A stretch of DNA of 64,000 bases, from NCBI GenBank assembly GCA_021234155.1, contig JAJEKV010000009.1, positions 6,497,546-6,561,545 on the forward strand, read 5' to 3'. The notes beneath the pieces are model-generated. The model saw nothing but the letters and a program-made list of their open reading frames with translations. It was not told where the DNA came from and made no database searches. Every line of letters starts with the position of its first letter. The stretch's first letter is position 1. Both the position numbers and the translations under genes were made by a program. Source of the DNA: Isoetes taiwanensis. Lineage: Eukaryota; Streptophyta; Lycopodiopsida; Isoetales; Isoetaceae. Shown here piece after piece: positions 1 to 10,883 of this stretch.

Positions 1-1
1 A

Positions 2-2192
2 ACTTCGATGCCAAGAGAGAATGTCTACGATTGGTTTTTCCAACATTAGGATTTTCAAGAGGCATTATTAAAGGCTGCTCGAGAAGGAAATACGAATTTC
101 AACACTGGATCGTATTTTGAAAAAATATCGACCGAATCTCTAGAGAGATTTTTTGGCTCGAAAACCATAGATGGGGACATTTTTATTGCCACGTTGACAT
201 GCCTTTTTAACATTGTACTTGATCCTTATTGGATGAAGGGAAAAGCTGATGTGGAATTTTTGAATTTTGTAGAGGGACAATGGGAAACCCCAATTTTTCT
301 CTAATACAAAAGTGTAGTTGATGAAGAGGGATGCAGGAAAGTAGTTCGAATGTTGCCTGCATATTTCACACAAAAAGTGATTTTACAAATGATCAACAAT
401 ATTCTAGAGGAAATGGGTGTGGACAAGATTTCACAATCAACCTTCAGCAAGCTATGGAGTAAGCATTTTTTACATGTCAAAAGAATGCAATATAACAACT
501 TCTCAAAGTGCAGTATATGCGTGGATTTGTTAGATAAGCTCGAGAAGTCGAAGCTTGAGGTGGAAAGATCAGCAGTTCGGAAGGAAATGAGAATTCACAC
601 GATGGAGCAAATGTCATGTCGATCAACATACTGGATATGGAGATGCTTATCTACAATGGAACCAGAGAATTTTCTATGCGTCATTCATGACAAGATGGAT
701 CAGCAAATTACCTGTTTGCCCCAGTTTAGGGCTATATTAAAGTCTGTTGCAAGGTCTTTCCCATTGCAAATATCACTGGCTGGATTCATAACTCATGGCC
801 AGGGAGCAGCACGGTCATTTTACATTAGAATTATGGGGTGATGGTCTAAACTTCCATGTTGATAGCATTGCAAAAGCATTGCGCGATTTGGAACATGGTT
901 TTAATTCTTGTAAGCCATTGCAACATCTCTTCAAGGCATTGCATGACACTGGTCCCATGAAACTAGAGGATTTTACCATAGGAAGGATGAATGGGCCAGC
1001 ACCTTCAATTCATGTGAACCCAATACCGGGGCGCCGACTACCCAAGAAGCTACTCTTGCAACTTGACAATTGTGCTGGCCAGAATAAAAATAGATACTTG
1101 TTTGCATACTTGTCGTATCTTACATGGGTTGGAGTGTTTGAAATTGTCTATATTGGTTACTTGATGCCTGGCCACACTCACGAAGACATTGATGCAATGT
1201 TTGGGCATTATAGGATCAAATTGCAGAAAAGTGATGTCACCACCTATCCGAGGCTTTTGGAGCTATTTAAGCAGTGTTCTTCACCTCCTCCTATGGTTCA
1301 TTGATACAAGAAGTCCCCGACTGGAAAGAGTTCATAGAGGGTTATGCTCGTGAAGACCTTATTGGGCATAGTGCTCCATTGCAATTTAGGTTTTGGGTGA
1401 AGAATGGAAAGCCAATAATGCAATACAAGATGCGGGATGGAGATCCTGTGTGGAAACTGGAAGATAAGGATATATTGATTTGGAAAGAGGATGTGGCAGA
1501 TGAACCAATAGTGCCGACAGGAGAGCCTAAAGCTATTAAACCATTAGGAAAAGTGAAGGACTGTGAACGGACTATGGAAGGGATAATAGAGTATATAAAG
1601 TACTGGGAGAAATCCTTAGCAGATAAACACGTAGCACCAGAGAGAAGGGCATGCAATGAAGCACTTGTAAATTATTGGAATGAAGTTCATATACTTTTAG
1701 GGAGTTTGGACACAAGTAGTAGCGTCCTTCGAGAGGTAGAGGATGAAGAGCACTATGTTGGACCTAGAAAAGAGCGTCTCAAGTATTATGGATGCTCCAT
1801 ATGATCCTAAGATGGATTTGAAGGATGGCCAATATTTGATCGTCAGACCATCAGATGAAGATATTTATCCTATTTGGTTAGGGTATACCATCTCGAGTGT
1901 TTGTAGGAAAGCTAATAACCCTAACAGAAACAAGCTGTGTGTGGAGTGGTGGCGTCCAGTAAGTGGAAAAGGAGTCATTACTGAAAAAGAGTGCTACAAA
2001 TATTGTTTTAATAAGCAATGGAAGTATGATGCAAGTGATCCGGCCCAATGGGTGGAAATAAAATCCGTGTTGATGTCATGGAACCCCAGAAAGTGCAAGG
2101 TGGATCCGAGAAAGGGGTGCATGAAGATTCCAATCTCTGTGAAGGATAAAGTTCTGAAGTCACTAGAGAAGATAGCCGAACAAGCAAAATAA
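2..2192 (+). pseudogene. DUF7869-type element protein, broken, 5' end outside window
   Basis: One protein can be followed across frames. It runs in frame 2 from base 2 to about 830, interrupted by stops at 47-49 and 302-304, then in frame 3 to about 1290, frame 2 to about 1790 and frame 3 to the stop at 2190-2192. The centre carries LQLDNCAGQNKNRY near 1050-1090 and MPGHTHEDIDAMFG near 1165-1205, the hallmark pair of proteins annotated as DUF7869. The D-N and H-x-H-E-D-x-D spacing recalls an RNase H-fold nuclease or transposase core, but that is inference. The C-terminal part (about 1815-1960, with WLGYTISSV and LCVEWWRP) looks like a small beta-rich, BAH- or chromo-like module. Two stops and three frameshifts make it a pseudogene, probably from a mobile element. 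Confidence 0.75.
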
Positions 2193-4851
2193 AGTACGAG
2201 AGTCCATGAGTATCTTATGATGTAAATCTTACTTTCATTGTAAGATTTACCTTTCGAGGCAGGGGTTTTTTAATCCTAGTAGTAATGATTGTACTAGCCC
2301 ATTGTATGGGTCCCATGACCTATTGGTCTCCGTGGACGTTAAAACATTTATTCTATTCTATTATTGTAATCCTACTTTCAGTGCATTTTCATTGTATTCG
2401 TGCTTTCATTGTAATCTTCCTTTTAGTATATGAGTATCTTACTCTATTTGAATGTGAAATACTGGCTTGTGATTATTTACTTGAGTTACATCTACTTGAA
2501 TGTGGAATACTGGCTTGTGATAAGTGTTAACTTGTAATATGAGACCTGTTAGAATTAAGGCTGATAATAAAAAGTATTTACATGCAATTCCACATTGTTG
2601 AAATTGGGGTTGTCACTATTTGTAAATTTCAAAATGGCGGAACAATTTCAAAATAACGGAATCGTGGTTCATGTGAAAAAACATACAAAACTACAAAAAT
2701 AATCCCATGTTATTGTGCTATATATTCAAGAACTTCAAAGGATCTTAGGTTTGGAAAAATTTGAGAGATTTGAAGGCTAGGAAGTTTAATATTAGATGTG
2801 CTTAATGTTGCTATATTTCTACATGCCATATGGTCACAACTTTCTGCTCGACAAGATTTCTTAGCTATCGCGATGATGGAGAGCTATATGTTCGAGGATA
2901 TGTGTGTGAAAATGGCCATGTTGCTGATTCTTTGGCGTTACCTACTTGAAAGAAAGTGAAAATGTTTCTGCCTCATGAATTATATCGATTTGATATTGTA
3001 GATAATCCTAAGAATGAACTTTTAGGAAATACGTATTGCCAACATTTCTCTTGTTTAATGAGTAGAGTTAACCAAAAAACTATATGGCAGGCCTTACAAC
3101 ACAGAATTAGACAAGTAGATTTTTGGCAAATGCTTATTTTATGCTATTATAAATTGATCCATCACGCATCAACATCATCCTCACTATTTTAAAGGGCTGG
3201 CCTAATTCCATTTTGCCAAGATGTATTTCTTACCTTAGCCTACTATGCAGTCATTGTAAAAGGCCTCAAGTGCAGAGGATCAAGTTGCCTAATTCTATTG
3301 CTACTGACATTGCCCACTATGGCCATGTTACTTATGTTTGTAAGCGCTTGTGGTGTCGCTCTCAATTGTATACTAAAATCGAGCTTACTTCAATTTCACA
3401 GATGATTTTCGTAGATTGACACTGATATGGTGGAGTGGAATTATTTTTGTTTTTTTTTTGTCTATGATATGGTTTTTGTAATCCAGATCAACGTTCCAAA
3501 AAAAGGCGCACTCTAGAAATACTTTTTAGTATGCCTTAACGAATACAACACCAAAATCATAGTAAAACCATGGCAAAAAGCTTATAAAATTACAAAAAAA
3601 ACCCCTGTTATTATGCTAGATATTCTCCTAAGCACATCGTTAAAAAAAAAAAAAAAAAAAAAAAATAAAAAATAAAAACATTCTAGAGGAAATATTGCAC
3701 TACTACTTTTTAATTGTCCATTCGTGAACATAAATTGATGATTATGTATATATTTCAATTTAGATTCATTTCTCGATTATATGTTTGAGGTATAATTTTA
3801 GGATGTGTACACATTGCATTAGTTTGAATTGTCCATTACTTGGTTGTCTGTCCATAGGAACTATTTATATTATTCAAATGCTATATTGCTCTGGTAAAAA
3901 AAAGCTCTAGTTATGTGCTAGATATATGTTGTTACTACGTATATTGGCATTATGAGCTCAAACCCTAATGATAGCAAACGTAATTAACATGTGCATCATG
4001 CATGATTTCTACATCTGAACACAAAACCAGCCCAAAAAGTAATTTGAACCCATACACACATGCTCCCAAGCGTTTCTTATTTGGCCCCTCAAGGGCCACC
4101 AAAATTTTGTGTACACATGCATAGCCTATTTCATACATGTTCTCGTACACATTTCTTACATATGGCACTAAAATAAAACCCCACATCGTTGGACCATTAA
4201 ATGGACCCCCCGATTGGTCTCCGGTGGACGATAAAAATACCTTCCTTTCTTCCTTCCTTCCTAAAAAAAAAAAAAAAAAAGAAAAAGGAAAAAACTAGTA
4301 GTAAGGTAGGCTTGAGGAATGGGTTGGGTTGGATTTTCTTTTGCAGTTGGATTAGGGTGGAAAATTATTGTTGGAGGAATAGGAAGCTATATTATCGTGC
4401 CTTTGGATAATTGTTTGTATTAATTTAGGGCATTAAAGTTCAAATTGTTTGTCGTTATTACTAATAGTTATTTCTAGCGCGTCCAATATGTTGTGCCTAA
4501 GTTGAGGTCTAGTACTTGGTCTTATACTGCCCAGTCCTTCCATGTCATTAATATCAGTGTCATAGATTGAATTCCTTAAAAGAATTGGACTCGTCTTTTA
4601 CATAGCAAACAAGATTGAATACGAAGAGAGTCATCTGGGAGCTCCCTATAATTCATGCAGCTCATATTGATTAACACTTAGAACGTTAATATATACATGC
4701 AACTTTCCTACCATGTATTGGTATGGCCATACGCATTTTCAGCATTCAATATGTAGCACAATAACATGGGGTTCCAGGGGGATTTGATAGGGATGTAAAA
4801 ATAACAATTCCTAAAACCATGGTTTTTAGATTTAAACTAAAAAAAAATTAT
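2193..4851. other. AT-rich intergenic stretch with element tails and poly-A runs
   Basis: No credible gene is visible. Two places carry a shared 3'-end motif, GGTCTCCGTGGACG near 2325 and GGTCTCCGGTGGACG near 4217. The first is followed by an ATTCTATTCT tail and the second by a CTTC-rich run and poly-A (4263-4280), as at non-LTR element 3' ends. Another long A-run lies at 3643-3664. The remainder is AT-rich without recognisable features. Confidence 0.5.
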
Positions 4852-5946
4852 CCCATCGATCCGAGACATCGGATCGCCATTCTAGAATGGGGCGAGCATG
4901 CATGTCTTGCATGCGTGCATGCGGCGCATGCCTTCTCTGGTTGGGAGTTCGCTATTTTAGGCGCGGTTCTGCATCAACGTCTCATCGGCGCTTCCTCTTC
5001 TCTCTCAGCAGTACCTTATTCTCTTTGAATTGAATCTAGGCAGGGGAGGGGCTTCTCCCTGCTTGGTTTGGCCAATTTGACGTTTCTTTCATGTTGTGGC
5101 ATGTCATTTCTCGGCCTTGGCTCTTCTTTAACCTTCATCCTGTGACCTTCGTCCTCAATCCTAGTTTTGTTAAGGAAGTCCTTTGGTATTCGGGCGGTTT
5201 GTTGGTTTCATGCGAGCCCCATTCTAGAATCCCATCGATCCGAGACATCGGATCGCCATTTTAGAATGGGGCGAGCATGCATGTCTTGCATGCATGCATG
5301 CATGCGGCGCATGCCTTCTCTGATTGGGAGTTCGCTATGTTAGGCGTGGTTCTGCATCAACGTCTCATCGGCGCTTCCTCTTCTCTCTCAGCAGTACCTT
5401 ATTCTCTTTGAACCCACCCTTCCCCCCTTCTTTGTTTATTGTATTTGTCGCCTGGCACGCGTGACCAGCCCCTCTATTTGACGAGGTTTTTGTTTTACTG
5501 TCACGTGGCACGCGTGATCAGCCCCTCCACTCTGGGAGGTTTGTTTTGTTAAGTTTTTTTGTGTTGGTGATGTGCAGGTACATGTTGGCGAGCGGCATCT
5601 GTTTCGACTTCTCCATTCGTGGGTTTTGGGAGCGATTTCTCTGCCTTACGTTTGTCCAAGCCCCTTGCCGAAGGCTTATCACTAGGGTTTTTCCTCGAAA
5701 ACCCCAAAGGGCGGGGTTTTTTAATCCCGGTGATAAGCTTTCGGCAAGTACACCAGCCAAACATCTATTAGCATTGTATTTTATGGGGTCCAAATTCTAT
5801 AATTGGATATTCCCTTTATTTTTTCATGGGTAGTTCGCATATGTGCGGCTACCCACTATCCACCATTGTAGAAAATCTGCTGAGATGAATGAGAAGCCTA
5901 GTCTAGTCGGCGGTTTGTTGGTTTTATGCGAGCCCCATTCTAGAAT
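4852..5946 (+). mobile_element. Composite 1.1-kb repeat, copy 1 (two head-to-tail units)
   Basis: Unit a (4852-5230) and unit b (5231-5946) both begin with CCCATCGATCCGAGACATCG, followed by a palindrome centred on TTCTAGAA, and both end in GAGCCCCATTCTAGAAT. They share about 180 bp at the start and then diverge. An almost identical arrangement lies at 24686-25777. The end sequence is the inverse complement of the ATTCTAGAATGGGGC near each start, so each unit has short terminal inverted repeats inside a 5' hairpin leader. The copy sits inside a tRNA-derived SINE: the A-box half is missing and the SINE resumes at 5947. No long open frame supports a transposase, so this looks non-autonomous. Class unknown. 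Confidence 0.75.
5664..5748 (+). repeat. Long hairpin inside the composite repeat
   Basis: CTTGCCGAAGGCTTATCAC at 5664-5682 pairs with GTGATAAGCTTTCGGCAAG at 5730-5748 with a single mismatch. The loop itself holds a second small inverted repeat (GGGTTTT and AAAACCC). The same hairpin is preserved in the other copy at 25498-25582. Confidence 0.85.
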
Positions 5947-6095
5947 GTTGGTCAAAGTAGTTTTACTAGGATATTGAGTTATTTTGGTAGAGGTTCGAGC
6001 CCTGTATTTTATATTTTAAAACCTTAGGCAAAGTCGTATATTCCTTCAAAACCTTAGACAAACTCGTATTTCATACTGTAAAATCATAGGTGCCC
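5947..6095 (+). mobile_element. tRNA-derived SINE, copy 1 (split by the composite repeat)
   Basis: The sequence resumes at GTTGGTCAAAGTAG and carries a polymerase III B box, GGTTCGAGCCC, at 5992-6002. The A-box half expected upstream is lost at the insertion of the 4852-5946 element. It aligns by eye with the copies at 6094 and 6519. Confidence 0.6.
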
Positions 6096-6290
6096 GTTAG
6101 CTTATTGGTTATGTTGGTCAAAGTAGTCTTACTATGATATTGAGTTATTTTGGTACAGGTTCAAGCCCTGTATTTTATATTCTAAAACCTTAGCAAAGCC
6201 GTATAGAAGCTCGATATTCCATCAAAACCTTAGACAAACTCGTATTTCATACATTAAACTCATAGGTGCCCCCAATCATAAATGACTATA
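6094..6290 (+). mobile_element. tRNA-derived SINE, copy 2
   Basis: It contains an A-box-like TTAGCTTATTGG at 6097-6108 and a B-box GGTTCAAGCCC at 6158-6168, about 50 bp apart as in tRNA-derived SINE heads. The body continues through repeated AAACCTTAG motifs to a tail near 6290 (ACTATAAGCAAAACGAGAGG). Confidence 0.65.
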
Positions 6291-6518
6291 AGCAAAACGA
6301 GAGGTGCCAGGAGGATCCAACGTACGATCTGGGATTCGACGACTGTGGTAGTATAGGGTGCACCTCGTTTAGAATATGTAGCACAATAACAGGGGGTTCC
6401 AGGGTGATTTGATTAGGGATGTAAAAATGACAATTCCTAAAACCATAGACCATGTCCCAAAAGCAATTGAATGGATTGTTATAAAAAAAAACATAGATTT
6501 AAACTAAAAAATAATCAT

Positions 6519-6725
6519 GTTAGCTCATCGGTTATGTTGGTCAAAGTAGTCCTACTAAGATATTGAGTTATTTTGGTAGAGGTTCGAGCCCCCATATTTC
6601 ATATTCTAAAACCTTAGGCAAAATCGTATAGAAGCTCGATTTTCATCAAAACCTTAGGCAAACTCGTATTTCATACTTTAAAATCATAGGTTTCCCCAAT
6701 CACAAATGACTATAAACGAAACGAG
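6519..6725 (+). mobile_element. tRNA-derived SINE, copy 3
   Basis: It has the best A box of the three, TTAGCTCATCGG at 6520-6531, with a B box GGTTCGAGCCC at 6581-6591. It shares body and tail with copy 2, ending near ACTATAAACGAAACGAGAG. The 60 bp upstream also match the left flank of the composite repeat at 4810-4850, so the surrounding unit was duplicated as well. Confidence 0.65.
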
Positions 6726-6825
6726 AGCACCACCACCCCAATTCTGGGTCCACACTTAAAAACAACAGTAAAAGAAAAACTACATGTTGTTGTTCAAAAA
6801 ACTCTACATGTGGTTATGTGGAGGT

Positions 6826-7768
6826 GTGGTTTATTAAAAAGACGGTGTAGGTTTTTTTTAAGGAGCTATAGCTTTTTTTTTTTTGAAGGTGTGGTTTTTT
6901 TTTTAGGTGTGGTTTCATTTTGCAAAAGTGTAGTTTTTTTTTAAAGATGAGTTGTTTTTAAGAGGATGTTGTTTTCTGAGGTGTGGTGTATAATAAGGTG
7001 TTGTTTTTAAGTATCTATTTTTTAAGGCAATATGGTTTTTTAAGGTGTCATTTATAAGTAGGTGTAGTTTTTAAGTAGTTGTTTTCTAAGAAAGTATAGT
7101 TTTCTGAAGTGGTATGATTTTTTAAGTCTAGGTGTTGTTTTTTGAGGTGTGGTTTATAAGTGAGTGTAGTTTTTAAGCAGCTGTTTTGGAAAGAAGTATG
7201 GGTTTTTGAGGTGTGGTTTATAAGTGGGTGTAGTTCTTAAGTGGCTGTTTTTTATGGAAGTATGGTTTTTTACGAGTGGTGTGATTTTTAAGTTGAGGTG
7301 TTGTTTTTGAGGTGTGGTTTATAAGTGGGTGTAGTTTTTAAGTAGGCTTTTTTTTTGAAAGAAGTATGGTTTTTGAGGTGTGGTTTATAAGTGGGTGTAG
7401 TTTTTAAGTGGTTGTTTTTTAATAAAGTATGGTTTTTCTGAAGTGGTGTAGTTTGTAACTAGGTACCGTTTTTAAGAAGCTATTTTTTAAGGAAGTATGG
7501 TTTTTTTGAGGTATGGTTTATATAATTAGGTGTAATTTTTAAGTAGTAGTTTTTTAATAGAGTATAGTTTTTTAAGGTGTGGTTCATAAGTAGGTGTAGT
7601 TTTTAAGTGGTTGTTTTTTAAGGAAGTATAGTTTTTTGTGTGGTTTATAATTATACGTAGTTTTTAAACACTTATTTCTTAAGGAAGTATGGTTTTTTCA
7701 GGTGTGATTTATAACTACGTGTAGTTTCTAAGTAGATGTTTTTTTAAGGAAGTATGGGTTTTTGAGAC
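6826..7768 (+). repeat. G/T-rich degenerate satellite
   Basis: Variable units of about 60-105 bp repeat the phrase GAGGTGTGGTTTATAAG, then GTGTAGTTTTTAAGT, then GGAAGTATGGTTTTT. At least ten imperfect copies occur. The strand is almost devoid of C. It runs directly into the 19-bp minisatellite at 7772. A relative in reverse orientation is at 28440-29170. Confidence 0.85.
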
Positions 7769-7771
7769 GCA

Positions 7772-8850
7772 ACAATGCCAAGGTAGACCAAAGATGCCAC
7801 GTGGGCTCCAACATGCCACCTAGGCTTCAACATGCCACCTGGGCTCCAACATGCCAAGGTGGCTCAAACATGCCATGCGGAGTCCAACATGCCACCTAGG
7901 CTGCAACATGCCAAGGTGGCTCAAACATGCCACGTGGGCTCAAACACGCCACCTAGGATCCAACATGCCACGTGGGCTCCAACACGCCATCTAGGCTCCA
8001 ACATGCCAAGGTGACTCAAACATGCCAAGGTGGCTGAAACATGCCACGCGGGCTCCAACATGCCATCTAGGCTCCAACATGCCAAGGTGGCTCAAACATG
8101 CCATCTAGGCTCCAACATGCCACCTAGACTCAAACATGCCAAGATGGCTCCAACATGTCGCCTAGGCTCGTCCAACATGCCAAGGTGGGTCAAACATGCC
8201 AAGGAAACTCCAAACTGCCACGCGGGGTCCAACATGCCACCTAGGCTCTAACATGCCAAGGTGGCTCAAACATGCCACGTGGATTCCAACATGCCACCTA
8301 GGCTCCAACATGCCAAGGTGGCTCAAACATGCCACCTAGGCTCCAACATGCACCTAGGCTCAAACATGCCAAGGTGGCTTAAACATGCCACGCGGCTCCA
8401 ACATGCCACCTAGGCTCAAGCCTGCCAAGGAGGCTCAAACATCTCAAGGTGGCTCAAATATGCCACACAAGCTCCTACATGCCACCTAGGCTCCAACATG
8501 CCAAGGTGGCTCAAACATGCCAAAGTGGCTCAAGCCACGTGGGCTCCAACATGCCATGGTGGCTCAAACATGCCACGCGGGCTCCAACATGCCACCTAGG
8601 CTCCAACATGCCAAGGTGGCTCAAACATGCCACACATGCTCCAACATACCAAGGTGGCTCAAACATGCCACAGGTTCCAACATGCCACCTAGGCTCAAAC
8701 ATGCCAAGGTGGCTCAAACATTCCACGTGGGCTCCAACATGCCAATGTGGCTCAAACATGCCACCTTGGCTCCAACATGCCACCTAGGCTCAAACATGCC
8801 AAGGTGGCTCAAACATGCCACGTGGGCTCCAACATGCCAAGATGCCAACA
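7772..8850 (+). repeat. 19-bp minisatellite, array 1
   Basis: About 55 tandem units of 19 bp alternate between CTCCAACATGCCACCTAGG and CTCAAACATGCCAAGGTGG, with variants ending ACGTGGG or ACGCGGG. Because 19 is not a multiple of three and the units lack stops, all frames stay open and give spurious proteins. The variant halves CCACCTAGG and CCAAGGTGG are near-inverse, so adjacent units can pair. Confidence 0.95.
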
Positions 8851-9185
8851 TTCCTACATGTCACCACAAGTTTTCTCTGATTTCTTCTTAAAAAATAATG
8901 TGAAAATAATTAGTATAACTCGAAATATCATCATTTGAGTGTGCATACCTTTATTGTCTCAAGGAAGTGCACTGGCCAAATTTTATGTCCACTTTGAACA
9001 CAATTTTCTCATTCATGCCAGATCCAAATTGAGCTAATTTTTTCCCACATGTCATTTTCAGTTTTCTCTCATTTTTCCTTTAACAATCATGTGAAAATAA
9101 TCAGTATAGCTCGAGATATTCAGATCTGAGTGCAACTGTCTCATTTTGCTTAAGGATCCTAAAGTGATTGATTTTTTTTTGCAAA
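8851..9185 (+). repeat. Degenerate direct duplication of about 170 bp
   Basis: The phrase CACAAGTTTTCTCTGATTTC plus AATGTGAAAATAATTAGTAT in the first half is repeated as TCAGTTTTCTCTCATTTTTC plus CATGTGAAAATAATCAGTAT in the second half. No coding signal. Confidence 0.6.
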
Positions 9186-9309
9186 TTTTGCATAGATATT
9201 GGTTGTCTTGAGCAACCTAGAGGTTCTAACCATAAAATCCACTGAGGGACATCCAAGTGCCAGGTTTAGGATCAACAAGTTCACTATAAATGTGTTAGAC
9301 ATGAGCGCT

Positions 9310-9425
9310 TTTGGCACCCTTCCCCAAGTTGAGCAAGGCTCAAATTTTGTGTGGCTGCCTCACCAGTGGGGAGAGGCCCCAGGAGATGGACCCCAAAAAA
9401 GATCCCGAAGCAGCCTTTCTATTAT
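9310..9425 (+). repeat. Dispersed 115-bp repeat, copy 1
   Basis: The segment from CACCCTTCCCCAAG through GGCTGCCTCACCAG and GGAGATGGACCCC is repeated at 11796-11925. Both copies lie downstream of a 19-bp minisatellite array. Family unknown. Confidence 0.6.
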
Positions 9426-10300
9426 CACGACTTTATAGTAGTTGGAAAGAACACTTGAATGACTGTATGTCCTATATACTGCTATTATCACATGTCTTTA
9501 TAGTAGTAGGAAAGAATACTTGAACCACTATATGTCCTATTTGTCCATTATCACACGTCTTCATACTAGAATTCCATGTCGTTCTCTGAGAGCAAATCCC
9601 CTTTCGAAACATCCCCTGTTTCAGTGTTTTTGCCAAATCCACCATTTCAGTTTGTTTTTTCTTGCATATAAGGGTTTCTTGGCGCAAATAAGGTTGATAA
9701 TGGACCTTTTGGCCATGATTAAGTGCAATTAAGCAAGAACTCCACCTAAAGTGCAAAAAACACAAAACATCAACCACTTAGCGTTAGCCAAATTTCCTGA
9801 AACTTTTACTTGACATGGCTGCTGATGTGGTAGACCAACAACCAAAAATTCAGGTCCAAAAGCTTACATATGCCATACTTAAGAATTTTCAACCAGAAAA
9901 GCATAAGAAATCACAGTAAATAGACAGAGCGTCAGAAAATCATGAAAACCTAATCAAAGGTGCCACTTATGCAGGGGATGCCATGATAAACATTTCAGAT
10001 AGAAAAAATGCTTGTATGTGCAGAAAATCTCAGGTGCAATTTAGACCAAGAACACATGGGGCGTGAGATCTAAACAAATGCAAAAATCTCTGAAATTTAC
10101 TATATGCGTGGATGCTGATGTGGCAAAAACATATGCCAAAAATCAAAGAAAAAAGCCAAAAGATGCATTACTTATTATTTTCTGAAGATAAATGATTATA
10201 AATTCGTAACTAATTATCTATGTATCAGAAAATTATGAAAATTTAACCATGGATGCAACATGAGGGAGCAAACCCGTGGAAAAAATTCCTAAACATGATA
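9415..10300 (+). repeat. Degenerate tandem duplications, non-coding
   Basis: At 9415-9560 a unit of about 70 bp containing TAGTAGGAAAGAAT and TATGTCCTAT repeats twice. At 9790-10300 a unit of about 300 bp containing GCTGATGTGG and TCAGAAAATCATGAAAA occurs twice with many changes. No coding signal. Confidence 0.5.
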
Positions 10301-10366
10301 ATAAAGATAAGTATACATAACGAGGCATTGTGCAAGATCCTAGTCGAATCTGACTAGGATATGACC

Positions 10367-10883
10367 TCAGAAGCGTAAACCCTGTGTGTTGCTAGGTTAT
10401 TGTAGGGTTTACGTTATGGAGGTCGAGTTTTGGTCGTTTGCACTTGGAACATGGTCGAGAAGTTGCAGTTGAAGATGCGAAGAAATAGGAACTGACATAA
10501 TGGGGTTTGGATTTATCCTCCTCCCAGTGTGGCAATTAGAAGTCAAGAGCGCCTTTTGCAGTAGCAAGATTGTTTGGGATCGTTCGGGATGGCCGATAGA
10601 TTCAAACTCTGCTATTTTAGTTGTCATAGCTCTGCATGCATGTTCAAAAAATGGTGCATCTAGTTATCTGTAAAAACGACCACGTTTCGGCCTCCGAAGC
10701 ATAAACCCTGTGTGTTGCTAGCTTATTGTAGGGTTTACATTATGGAGGTCGAGTTTTGGTCGTTTGCACTTGAAACATGGTCGAGAAGTTGCAGTTGAAG
10801 ATGCGAAGCAATAGGAACTGACAGAATGAGGTTTGGATTTATCCTCCTCCCAGTGTGGCAATTAGAAGTCAAGAGCGCCGCTT
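10367..10883 (+). repeat. Direct repeat pair of about 185 bp
   Basis: The sequence at 10370-10557 is repeated with few changes at 10700-10878. Each copy starts with an inverted pair TAAACCCT ... AGGGTTTA that can fold, and each ends in CAAGAGCGCC. The second copy abuts the LINE fragment on the minus strand. Confidence 0.8.

Noticed and set aside
5518-5833. 90-95-codon frames in the composite repeat (also 25128-25721)
   Set aside because: They cross the hairpin and are conserved only because the DNA repeat is conserved. They exist on both strands and resemble no protein family.
4852-5946. Helitron identity for the composite repeat
   Set aside because: A|TC start and CTAG near the end fit loosely, but the terminal hairpin is not where Helitrons have it and bases follow CTAG before the flank. 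Left unclassified.
7772-8850. CRISPR-like array
   Set aside because: There are no unique spacers between repeats, the unit is 19 bp and contiguous, and the genome is eukaryotic.
7832-8938. Several long open frames rich in HxxCxxGSNMP-type repeats
   Set aside because: They are translations of the 19-bp minisatellite in all frames and on both strands. The unit is not a multiple of three and lacks stops, so openness is expected by chance.
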